From: Ifrita kowaldi
Taxonomy: Eukaryota > Chordata > Aves > Passeriformes > Cinclosomatidae
Assembly: GCA_013398055.1 (NCBI GenBank)
Contig: VZRS01008236.1
Coordinates: 1-64,000, forward strand
Direction: 5' to 3'
Length of the DNA: 64,000 nucleotides
In this document: piece after piece, positions 1 to 10,300 of the stretch
Layout: each line of letters opens with the position of its first letter
Position numbering within the stretch: position 1 is the stretch's first letter
Position numbers and translations under genes: made by a program
Notes under the pieces: generated by a model
Told to the model about the DNA's origin: nothing
The model's input: the letters and a program-made list of their open reading frames with translations, nothing else
Database searches by the model: none

Positions 1-2754
1 GACCTTGACTATCCTCAAATCATTGTGCAGTACATCAGTGGATTTTTAGTCTCCAAGGTAAGAAATATAAATCAGTCATATAGATGTCTAGGACTGAAAT
101 ACTCAGGGACATTCTTCTCTGAGAATAAAATAGTTCATAATAAAGCATCATAATATAAACAGGCTTTGACCTTGAATAAGCATGTTTGAATTCTAAAGGA
201 AAAAAACCCCAACAAACAACCAAGGCATATCTGGCCCTCAGGATGGACCTAACATTTGCTGAGACCTCACTGACCCTTGGGAGCTTGGATGAGTAGACCT
301 TGTCTCTGCATGAAGGTTTAAAAACATGGTGGTTTATACATGAGGGCTTGTTGTCTGCCTTAAATGTGGAAGGTTCCTTCTGTGGTGGGATTTCTTCCCA
401 CTTTTAATTATTGAAGTTTGAGAAACAGAGAGCTGACTTCAATTGCCTTTCCCCCCCTCTATTATACCAGGCAGAACAAGATTTTTCAGCTATTTCCTTC
501 CCTTTCCTAATTTATCATGAAGATGGCAAAGTTTGGTAACATTTGTATATTATGTCCCTTCAGATGGAAGGGACTGTGAATACAGAGTGTCTTATAATGA
601 CTGTCTTCCAGGCAGCATATCATTAAGGCAGACAGGGAGCAGTTTCAATTTCCTTAATGTTTGCTGATGCTGTTTTCCCGTGTGTATGTGCATTTGCATA
701 AAATTCCTCTATTCAATTTCGGTTTGAATTTTCCTCATTAACAATCTACGGTGATTTCAAAATTCACATTCGTGTCATGTTTTTGAGAAGTAATCTCCCC
801 CATGTTCTAACTGAAGATAAAAGAGTCTTCCCTCTCCTGGATGTTATGAAGTCGTTTGCCAATGATGCTAAACTAGGTAGCTTATGATGCTGTTAGGGGA
901 AACCATTGAATCCCTTGACTTACAGAGTCAAGGGTAGAGAGGACTTACAAGAGTTATCTTGATAGATTAGACCACTGCACAATCTCCAACCACACGAAAT
1001 TTGAGAAAGACAAATTCCAGATTCTGCAACTGGGATGGTGTAATCCTGGATGTACTTATAGACTGGAGTAAAGGGGCTTGAGTGTAGCTCTGCAGGAAGG
1101 GATCTGGGGGTTTTGGTTGATGATAAGCGCAACAGGAACCAACAACTTGCTGTGGTGGCCAAAATGGACAACTGCTACACTGGGTGTATTAAGCACAGAC
1201 TGAGCTGTTAAAGGAAGTGGTTGGCCCACTATACTCAGGATAGGTGCAGTCTCACTTTGAGCACTGTGTGTAGCTTTGGGCTCCACAGTATAAGAAGGAT
1301 ATGAAAACAAATGTTTTCCTATTAAACTAATGCTGAATAGAAATGCTGAAATTCATGACTGGCCACAACTCTAGAATAAGTGTGGCAGAGATGCTCTTGC
1401 TGCATTATACCTTTCCCCTTTCAGACAGGTCTGTGACCTGGGATGTGATTGACAATAGATCTTCCTTAACAAGCCTCTAAACTGTCTTTTATGAACTATG
1501 AAAAGAAAAAGTAACTCCTATAATATATGAAAGATACAGCACTGGAAAAGCGGTCGTATGTCAGAATCTTGTAAGCAGTAAAGGGAGCATTTTACTGTCT
1601 CGGTTGGGTTAAAAAGAGGAATGTGAGAGTGGTGAGAGATTTAGGAAGCTCAGTGGCTTTTTCTACAGTCTCTTTTGTGTGAGCAGTGGTTTATCCCCTT
1701 GCGTACGTGGCAGCTGTGGCTTTTTTTCATGCCTGCTTGATATGTTTTTCTGGTGCCAGATTTTCCCTTCTGCCCTTCAGTCAGTGCCATTAGGTTGAGA
1801 GACTCTCTGCAGCCACTTACGCTGCTGTCCCAGTGCTGCTGAGCACTACCAGGATTCATAAGAGTCATACAGCTCCCTTGTGGGCTCCATCACTGCTTTC
1901 CCAGGGCCTGGTTAAGGGCTCTGTTTTTAATTTCCCATCTTTCTAAATGTGGAAAGAGGAAGCTAGTCTGCAGTGACTCCTTTCACATTATAAATACTAA
2001 AGTTGTGATTGCCGGTGTTTTGATGCCAGGGGCCACTAAGAGTGTTACCATCAGGCTGGAGGTGACGTAGTTCCCTTTCATTAGACTTTTTCTCTTTGCT
2101 CTCATGAACTCTGTGTCTGCATGTCTGGCTGTGAGGGCTCCATGCGTGCCTCTGATGAAGTTCAGCCATCTCCAAGGGGAGATACCCTGCAGTGTCTTTG
2201 TGCTGCAGGTTCAGCTGCCATCTTTTTTAGCTTATTTTTGTACAAGATAATGAAATGTAACAGAGTGGTTATCTAATGTCTACCAATGTTTGTGCCTTTT
2301 TTAATGAGAAAATTATGTGAGCTCTTTAAAAGGCATTTTGCTCAGAAGGATTAACACTTAAATTTTTTGTGGTATTTTATTTTAAAAATAACTGCTCTCA
2401 GAAGGAATATCAGATATGTGCCATAACACTGTGCTGTTACACAAGTGTATATATCATAGTAAAAATCCTATTAAGCATTACATTGAACCCTAGGAACTTT
2501 GAAAGCATTGCTACAGAGTCAGCTTCTGAGCAAAATCGGTAAGGTCCTGTGAATTTCAGCTGGGGAAAATGGGAAATTTCCATCCCAGGATAGCAGCCCC
2601 TTCAGCTCTGAGACATCAGTGCCTACCTAGCCAGGCAGAGACATGCTCTGATCCTTTGGCTCTTTCATTGTCTTCTGTGATGCTGAAATATGGCTTAATG
2701 TCGAGGCTGCTTTTCATTGCTCAGGGTGTGTTTTCTTACTCTTCACTCCACCAG
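1..2754 (+). other. ASMT: Last intron of ASMT (partial, 3' part)
   Basis: This stretch lies directly upstream of the terminal ASMT coding exon and continues beyond the left edge, so the intron is at least 2.7 kb long. The acceptor is visible at 2751-2754 (ccag), preceded by a pyrimidine-rich tract from about 2729. The preceding exon must contribute one base, G, to a split glycine codon, because the exon opens with GT followed by two glycine codons, as in the Gly-Gly-Gly run of ASMT proteins. A decayed CR1 fragment sits inside at about 840-1310. Apart from that I see no exon, RNA gene or clear regulatory element here; the short ORFs look like chance frames. Confidence 0.8.
840..1310 (+). mobile_element. 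CR1 LINE fragment, reverse-transcriptase C-terminal part, decayed
   Basis: Translating the + strand with frame changes gives the late part of CR1 ORF2. A block near 850-885 reads like the FADDTKLG segment, one near 1105-1130 like the 'GVLVDDKL' segment, and 1220-1310 reads PLYSG, then SHFEHCV, then LWAPQYKKDMK with in-frame stops between the blocks, against the family's PLYSALVRPHLEYCVQ and WAPQYKKD. Stops and frameshifts show that it is long dead. It is 5'- and 3'-truncated and lies in the sense orientation inside the ASMT intron. Family known: CR1 is the main avian LINE. The exact ends are estimates. Confidence 0.82.
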
Positions 2755-2966
2755 GTGGTGGAGTGCTGCTGGTTGAATCACTTCTGAATGAAGATAAAAG
2801 TGGGCCTGTGGAAACCCAACTGTATTCAATGAATATGTTGGTCCAGACAGAAGGGAAGGAGAGAACAGCAGCAGAGTACAGCAAGCTCCTGGAGACAGCT
2901 GGCTTTGGAGTGATTCAAGTCAAGAGGACTGGAAAACTCTATGATGCTCTTCTAGGAAGGAAATAA
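2755..2966 (+). CDS. ASMT: Acetylserotonin O-methyltransferase, terminal coding exon
   Basis: This exon encodes the last ~70 residues of ASMT (HIOMT), the S-adenosylmethionine-dependent enzyme that methylates N-acetylserotonin to melatonin, mainly in pineal gland and retina. The reading frame starts with a split glycine codon, then GGVLLVESLLNED, then YSMNMLVQTEGKERT, and ends YDALLGRK followed by TAA at 2964-2966. From memory, this matches the mammalian C terminus (ESLLDEDRRGP, YSLNMLVQTEG, YDAILARK) almost without gaps and at the usual length. The Asn codon at 2832-2834 and the Gln codon at 2844-2846 in NMLVQ correspond to the substrate-contacting Asn302 and Gln306 of human ASMT. The segment completes the C-terminal methyltransferase domain. 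No frameshift or stop is present, so the gene looks intact here. ASMTL, the paralogue carrying a Maf domain, is the main alternative, but the match is closer to ASMT. Upstream exons lie outside the window. Confidence 0.95.
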
Positions 2967-3325
2967 TTCTCTCTTCTTTCTTCTGCCATCTTGCATACAT
3001 AAGTGGGGAAATGAAATATGCCATCCACTGAGTTTTTCTTTAGGGTAATCACCCCTTGGGTAAGCTGATACGTTGTCAGTAGAAACACTGACTGTTGAGC
3101 ACATCTGGATTGTTTGTCTGAGAGTGGGAAAAATAAATTAACACGTACTCCATAAGAAATTACCTGCGAAAAGACATGTGCCAAGGAGAGATTATGCTTC
3201 CTTATCTGCTCACAGTCTCTGCTTCACTTTTTACCCCCATTTTTTCCAAGTGTAACACAGTAATTGACAGTTTTCAATTTATGCTCTGTTTGCTTCCCGT
3301 AAAATAAAACTGTTCACTGTAGTGA
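2967..3325 (+). other. ASMT: ASMT 3' untranslated region (inferred extent)
   Basis: The sequence after the ASMT stop codon holds two canonical AATAAA hexamers, at 3132-3137 and 3303-3308. The second is followed by a U/GU-containing stretch (3311-3330), the usual layout of a cleavage site, so I place the 3' end near 3325. A third AATAAA at 3606-3611 would allow a longer UTR of about 660 bases. The end is inferred from signals only. Confidence 0.6.
3303..3308 (+). terminator. Likely main ASMT polyadenylation signal (AATAAA)
   Basis: A canonical AATAAA lies 337 bases after the stop codon and is followed within 25 bases by GT-rich sequence. Alternative hexamers lie at 3132 and 3606; which one is used cannot be told from the sequence. 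Confidence 0.6.
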
Positions 3326-4311
3326 GTTCCCAGTTTCTTCACATTCCCTGTGGACTGATGTAGCACAGAGAAAATTCTAACTCCTTGTGATGAGCCTCTT
3401 TCGAACCTGTAATTCTGTCCTAAATCGTAGGAATGAATGACAGTTGATATAGGAAATTAAAAAAAAATAAAAATAAAAAAAACCCTTAGCAAATGAAATA
3501 TGTCTCCTTCCTTTGCTGCAGTCTGTGACATGCATTGGTGCAGGGTGCAGAGCAGCATTTACACAAGGTCTGGACATGGTTAGCAATATGATTTGTTAAT
3601 AGAGGAATAAACATTCTCCCTGAATATCCTCCTCAGGATTTAAACACTGGAATTCTGTATATAAATAGCCTACATATAGCAGATTTCAGGAGGAACCTTG
3701 CTGCTGAAGACAGCTTTTTCTCTAATCAGAGACTGAGTAGAGGGACAAGATGCCCTTTTGCTGTGGTTCTTCTCATCTGTGGAAAATGTGCTTCATAGAA
3801 AAAGCATCATGGATGGGGAGTGGCCTTGGGGGAGCACAAGTCCAGACTGAGTTTTGTTGTGATAACTTTGGGGGTGGAAACTTTGGTTGTAAATGGTCAA
3901 TTCAAGGCCAAGGGAGTGTCCAGGGATAAGTTCATGGAGAAGACGACACCAAAAATGTCCAGGGTAAGCTGATAGGAAAAATTATGCTGTATTTCCTTTA
4001 GTATGCAGTTTGACTCATGAAAATTGGGAACTTCACAGCAATATCACAGCAATATGTGAAATATCACACTTGGTAGTTCTGGACACAGTGTAATGTGCAT
4101 GTTTAGAACAGGATATGAAGCAAAGGAAGCTTGGTTGGGGTGAGTTACCTTGACTAGCAATCACACAACAGACCCACTGCATGCTCACTCCCTACCCCCA
4201 GCAGTCTGTGAGAGATAATTGAAAGAGGAAAGACCTTCTGAATCATGATAAAGACAGTTAAACAAGTGAAAGAAAGACAAGAAAATATTCCCCCAAAAAA
4301 CCCCAAGGTGA
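3326..4311. other. Intergenic, no gene seen
   Basis: I see no exon or RNA gene here. The stretch holds an A-rich run near 3460-3482 and a further AATAAA at 3606 that could serve a longer ASMT transcript. Confidence 0.55.
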
Positions 4312-4682
4312 GCAAAGGCAATCTCACTCACCACTTCCCAGCAGCAGACTTATTCCCAGCAACTCTCTGAGCAGCAGGTGCCCTGGAAAGACTACCCACA
4401 GTTTTTACCACTGAGCATGAAATTTTGTGGTATGGGATACCCCTCTGGTCCGTTTGGGTCAGCTGTACCTGCTATGTCCTCTCCCAGACCCTTGCCCACT
4501 CCAAGGCTACTCAGTGCGGGGTCAGAGTGAGAAACAAAGAACACTGATGCTGTGCAAGTACTGTTCAGCAATAGCTGAAATATACTTGTGTTAACGACAT
4601 TGGTTTGGTAACAGATCTACAACAGAGCACTATATGGGCAGCTGTGGGGAAACTTAACTCCATCCCAGCCAGACTCAGTACA
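4312..4682 (+). mobile_element. Interspersed repeat, probably avian LTR/retrovirus-related (copy 1)
   Basis: This ~370-base block aligns over its whole length with a second copy at 7060-7385 in the same orientation. Shared landmarks in order are a CACTCAC stretch at the start, CTGAGCA, a GAGC(A/G)TGA block, GGTCA followed by CAGCTGT, GCTGTGCAA, a CAGAAATAGCT-like block, the identical 14-mer agcactatatgggc (4626-4639) and a CCCAGT/ACTCAGT end. I recall similar sequence dispersed in many bird genomes and think it derives from an endogenous retrovirus, but I cannot name the family. No coding capacity is seen. Confidence 0.55.
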
Positions 4683-7059
4683 ATGGCAAAGAGGAGATGT
4701 AGCTTAAGTGCATGTCCCAACTAAAAGATCATCTATCTTGAATAATGATTTTTTGGCTTGCTAAACACAGGACTTGTGCCAGAATGGAAAAAGAGAGAAA
4801 AAAAATTAAATTGTTTTGAATCTTGTGTAGGAAAGACAAGGTAGAATCCTGTCCTTGCAGGAGTACTGAGTGTCTTACTATACATCTGATGTTTCTCCCA
4901 TGCTTAAGGCATCATAAGCTCACTGCCTGAGTGCCTGACAAAACCATAATTGCATGTGTAATTCCCCTTGAAATTCTACTGTTATGCTTCTGATGTGTAA
5001 AATCTAAGCATGTTAAATAGAATACAAACATATTGTCATCAAATCAGTTGGTGTTTGAAGTAATGACTGTTAGTCGTGTGAAGCAAAGGAGGAGTCAAGA
5101 CTAGTTTATATTTGAGATATATATATTCTATATGTTATTTATGCATGCAAGCATGATTAAACTTTGAAATAAAGATTTTTGCAGAATTTTTTTTCTGTTT
5201 GCTGCTTTCTAACCTTGACCGTTTGTGCCTGGTTTATACTTCCTTAACTGGGAGGTGGTTTCTACTCTGCTGCAGCCACCAGCCCGCTTGCCACTAGATG
5301 TTGCTGTTGCTGCACTTGTCTGGTGAGAGGCATCAGCCGCGGTGAAGGGGAGAGCACCGAGCTGTGCGCGGTCATTTGCGGTCACAGACAAAGTGCCACG
5401 TAAATGAAACAGTTTAGGCACTGAGGGTCAAGGTAAAAGCGATTAAAGAGCCTCTGCGCCCAGCTGTCAGTAAATTCAGACCTGTTTTTGTCACGCAGCT
5501 CATGCGTGGAAGAAGGAGCAAAACCTTCTTTGTGTGCAATGATGCCGATGACAACATGAGCCCATCCTTCCTTACTGTCAAGCTGGGCCCAGGGCCCTTC
5601 TTTACACAAGGTCTGACAGAGCTGGTCTGTAAAGCCCTGTTACAGCACCATGGGAAAACCAACAATGGCCCTTACGTTTAATTTCTTCTCCTTACTCAGC
5701 AAATGAAAACATCCTTGCAAGAGCAGAGCCAGGTTACACCATGGGGTCGGTACTTCTCAGCCAGTGCTGCCTGGTGGGGGACAGAATATGACATGGGGAC
5801 TCCAGGATCTGCCTCTAGGGATCCCAGGGTCCCACGCTGGCACAGGGAGACATCTATGGCTCATTGAGTGCTCTCCCTGGCCATGGGTGCTGGTGCTGGT
5901 GTGGGTCATCACCTGATGTGGTGTGGGTTACTGCCCGGCCCTGGCTGAGTGGGGACCCTGATGGTATCCTGTGTCAGCTGTCAGCATGAACCGCTTTCCC
6001 ATAGTCCTTGCAGCCCCCGTGGCCCTCATTTCTCTCTCCCCATGCAGGGCCTGCCTTTGCTGCCTCCCTGCAGTACCTGCCACCCTTCCATGTCATTCCT
6101 AACATCCCTGGACCCTCCTGAGAGGCTGCTTCACCAGGCATGGCTGCCTCCTGCCCCATCCCCTCTGTGGTGTCTGGCCTCTCTCACCAACCTCTCTGCC
6201 AGCACAGCCACCCCTCTGGCTGTTCCTCAGCATCTGCTTGGCCAGCAACACCTCCAGCCAGGGCACTGTCATCTGCCATAAATGCACAGCAGGTGTTCCT
6301 GGATGGGTTACTGGTGCCCAGAACACTTCAAGGCATCAAAGCAGTGTTCAGTGGAGGCTATGGCTGCTTGTGGCTGTAAGCAGCAAAGGCAGGTGATGTG
6401 ACCTGCTTGGATTCGTCGCATTGCCCAGGGTGAAGACAGCAGAAGAAGCAACCCCCACCAAGACCATGTGGGTGAACTGTCACCAGAGGAACTCCACTGG
6501 TACGTGTCGTTGGCATGGTCTAATCATAATACTTAACCTATTTTTCCAATGACGTGGTCATACCAGAGTTCCCCTACTGTAGCATCAACACATTTACCGT
6601 AGACAGTGGTCCGTGTGATATAACTGGAATATTTTAGAAGTGTTTCTTCAACTTTCTGTAAGCACAGTAGCCTGTGATGAGCACACAGTGCACAGTATTT
6701 GCGCACATCTTTGGATTCACATTGCGCACAAGTCCATGCGGTGTAAGACTTGGTCTCCTACAGTAGCTGAGTTCATGTTCCTGCATTCAACAAAGGCATG
6801 TGAACAGATGCAAACCAGAGCTTTTTTACTTTTGGACAATTTCTGACTTCTTTTGAAGACAAAGAGCATCATTGGAGGCAGATTGTGAAGAAACTACGTT
6901 TTCCTCTGACTCAAATTCATCCCAATTACAGTTACATTAGCCCCCACAGTGGGGCAGGGGAGAGAATGTGAAGACAAAAAGTTGGAAAACTCATGAGTTT
7001 GGATAAAGAGAGACAAAAAACCTAGAGCAAGAAGAAATAAAAAACAAGCTAGTAATATA
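4683..7059. other. Intergenic, with a small CpG patch and a C-rich patch
   Basis: No exon is recognised. Around 5290-5410 there is a short cluster of CpG dinucleotides, and 5730-6320 is GC-rich, with long pyrimidine-biased runs on the + strand that keep several frames open (the longest, 5949-6281, is 110 codons). The translated products are Pro/Ser/His/Cys-rich with no recognisable domain, so I treat them as composition-driven. The remainder is ordinary AT-rich sequence, including an AT-rich run near 5117-5145. Confidence 0.55.
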
Positions 7060-7385
7060 AAGGCAGTCACTCACTGCTTCCCACAGGTAGTATAATATCC
7101 AGCCAGTATCTGAGCAATGACTAGCTTCCCTAAACCATCCACCCCTCAATTTTTATTTCTGAGCGTGACATTATATGTCATGAAGTACCATGTTGGTCAA
7201 CCTGGGCCAGCTGTACGGCCTACTCACTGGAGGAGCAAAGTGGGAAATAGAGGCAGCCTTGAGGCTGTGCAAACACTGCTCAGAAATAGCTAAAACATGG
7301 GTATGTTACTGACACTGCTTAAATACAGCACTATATGGGCTGCTATGAAGAAAATTAAACCCATCTCAAACAGACCCAGTACTCC
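7060..7385 (+). mobile_element. Interspersed repeat, probably avian LTR/retrovirus-related (copy 2)
   Basis: This is a diverged second copy of the block at 4312-4682, in the same orientation and about 2.7 kb downstream. It shares the identical 14-mer agcactatatgggc (7327-7340) and the same order of landmarks, but has small deletions in the middle. The divergence suggests two old independent insertions, although paired ends of one old element cannot be excluded. Confidence 0.55.
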
Positions 7386-10300
7386 AAGTTAAAATATAAT
7401 TCCATTGGGATTCAAGGTCATGATTTGGTATTGCCAACTAAAGTAAACATCTGAAAGATCAGTGCTTTGCATCTGAGAAGGTAATGTCTTCTCCACTTTC
7501 TTTCATGTCTTATCCTTCATTGCAGGTGGTAGATGAAAGCACTGAATGGGAAACACATTCTTATTCTGTGTATGTGATGACCATGTCAAAGTTCAGTCTT
7601 CTAGGGTGATCAGTGTCTAAGACTATCTTTCGTAATTTCTAAATACCTTTTAATTACTTTATTCGAGGGAAAAGTCCCAAAAAATGCAGTCTATGTGTGT
7701 GGTAATGATTAACAAATCAATGCTAAATAAAAGAGAAAAAATCTGGAATTCATCTAAAGAAAGACTTCTTGTGAATCTAATTAATGACTTTCAAAGTGTA
7801 GGTTTGAAAAGGCTTCCCCTGTGCCTACCTTCTAAGGATGAGCTTTTATTAATTTGATGTAAATTATGTTGATTTATGTAAATGAACCTTTAAACTAGTC
7901 CTGTTGTCTTAAAACCTAATTCTCTGAGCAGCTGGATGTGCATCAGGGATCTTCTGGTCTGACACACCTGGAACTTGAATCTTGGAGGATTAGTTCATAC
8001 AAGACTACTGAAGGAGACACATAAGATCTGCTGAAGATGGCATTATAAGTACCAGGAAGAAGGCCAATGCCAGATGTATGACAAGTAACTATCCTGGGGC
8101 AATTGAAATAAGCAGCTGAGCCTGGACATGCTGCAGTTTGCTTTGCCAGCTCCTTCACGAAATCAATACACCCTGTCTGAACAAAGATGGCATAGTACAG
8201 ATAAGGTAGAAAGTGTGGGTTTGACACAGGGCAATCTACTTGGTTAATTTAGGATTTGGGCTAGGGATAATGTTTGGGTTGAGAGAAGAGCCTAGAGATC
8301 TGGGCGGAGTGATTCTGGAAATAGGCTGTCACCAGGAATGATTGGCTGCAAAGAGAACTTGACTGCAAGAAGCTTTTGATCATCATAATTGCTTGATGAC
8401 TTTTTTGAAGACTCAGCCCAAACTTAAATTCTTGTCTTTCACCTGCTGTGCAGACTGTAGATTTGGAGTTTCTTCTGGATCTGTTGACAAAGTCTTGTAT
8501 TTCTCTTTTCATTCCACTGGGGCAGATGGTGGAAATGTATTACTACTCTTTCTTAATCTGCCTTGTGGATCTGAAAGATTGTTTTATGGTGTAAGCAGAT
8601 ATTTCAGATGTGACACCTTTCTCCTGAATGGCTTATCTTGTTTATGAACTTTTTGACAGAAGTTTAAGGTAACCTTTATTTATCTTTTGTATCATTCTGC
8701 ATTAAACTTTGAAATTTGCCTTATGTTTTTGGCCAGAAGCTGCTTTTTATAGTGTTGTCAACCTTAACTGTTCAAAGATTAGGAAAACCTGCAAATCATG
8801 AGATTTATTTTAAAAATGTATTGACATTTTAAACTTTCACACTTATGAGACTGTAGGACATGTTTTTCATGTCTATGAGCATTTCTGCACAGATACACAG
8901 GCTAGAAGCCTCTCTGTCTCTCTCTTTTATCGAAGGATGATATTTCACTTACTTGTGATTATCTGGCTATCAGGAAAAACCTCCAACCAGGTGAAAAAAG
9001 AAAACTAAATTTTAGGGATAATGGAAGCAGTGAAGCAGTGGTGTTTTCAGCATTGTTTGAAGTGGACTCATGTCACCTGAGCCTCTGAAAGTGATCCCTT
9101 ATGTCCAAGGCACTCCAGGGTATCCTTTTTCCAAAGTATTCTGCATGCCCTATTTTTCTACAAGGATTAGAAAGCAAAGTGAGGGTGACTGTCTGAGACA
9201 AAGATATCAGATGATCTTGTCTGTGGTGCCTTCAATTCAAGAACAGATGCCTTTCTGAAATGAACGTTCACTTCACTAAGTTGTTGAGCTCAGTAACAGA
9301 CTACAAAGCACACTTAAGAAGTCTTTGCAAAAGCTATTAACTTTGTGGGGCTAATCTCACTGGGCTCTCATTATAATCAGAGGAGACTGAATGAATCAGG
9401 TACAGAAGGAGTCTGAACTCATAGCTGTCTTTAGGAGCCTCCTTCTCCCCTGGTTGTAGGAGGAGCACAGGGAGAAAGTAGCCTCAGAAAAGTTGGCTGT
9501 TTGTCACATTCTGTGATAGACATAAAATTAAATCATGAGGCTATAGTGGTCTCTCTTATCTGGACAAGTAACGGGACACAGTTCATGAGCCACTTATGCT
9601 CGAGTGGAATCTCATTCTGTAGTTATCTGCAGGATAGTGTAGGAGTTGGAGCAAGTGCTTTTGAGGAGTTGCCTCTTAAGCTGCAGCCCCCGTGCAGTGT
9701 TCCCTACCTGCCAGTTGCGTGGCATGAAGGTGACTTTGCCAGGAGCTGCAGTCTGTGAGTAATGTGGTCTGAATACTTGCTCACTTTCCAGACAAAGTGA
9801 GGTGTTACATCCTGCAGCAGCCAGGCACGAACACATACAGTGAAATGAGGCTGACCAAACAGCCAGCAGATATATGTGGGGCTTACTCAGGTCTTTGTCT
9901 ATTCCCCTACCACCACCTTAAAAATAAAACAGTTCATAGAAATGATTCTGCCTATCTGATGGTACTAGTTACATTAGTTTCATGCTAAAAAGTAGCCTGA
10001 AGGAAGTGGTGGTATCTGTGAATTAATTACTCTTTTAAGTGAATGAATTAAGTGGCTAAACTCCACAGTTTTTACCAAGGAAAGTTAATTTACTCTTGAT
10101 TGGGGATCACTACGAAAATCAGCCTATGTTATATGCTGGGGGGAAAAAAAGTCCTGTACATGTGTGCCTACGAGATCTCCCAAACACTTCCTTCCCACAG
10201 TGGACACACAACATCAAACCCACCTCAGTGTCTTTCATGCTTGTAATTCCTGTCCTCTTATACCCTTTTCAAGCCTGCCATTACATATTGTGGCCCTTGC

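Noticed and set aside
5949..6281. 110-codon Pro/Ser/His-rich frame
   Set aside because: The pyrimidine-biased, GC-rich composition keeps several overlapping frames on both strands open at once, which argues against coding.
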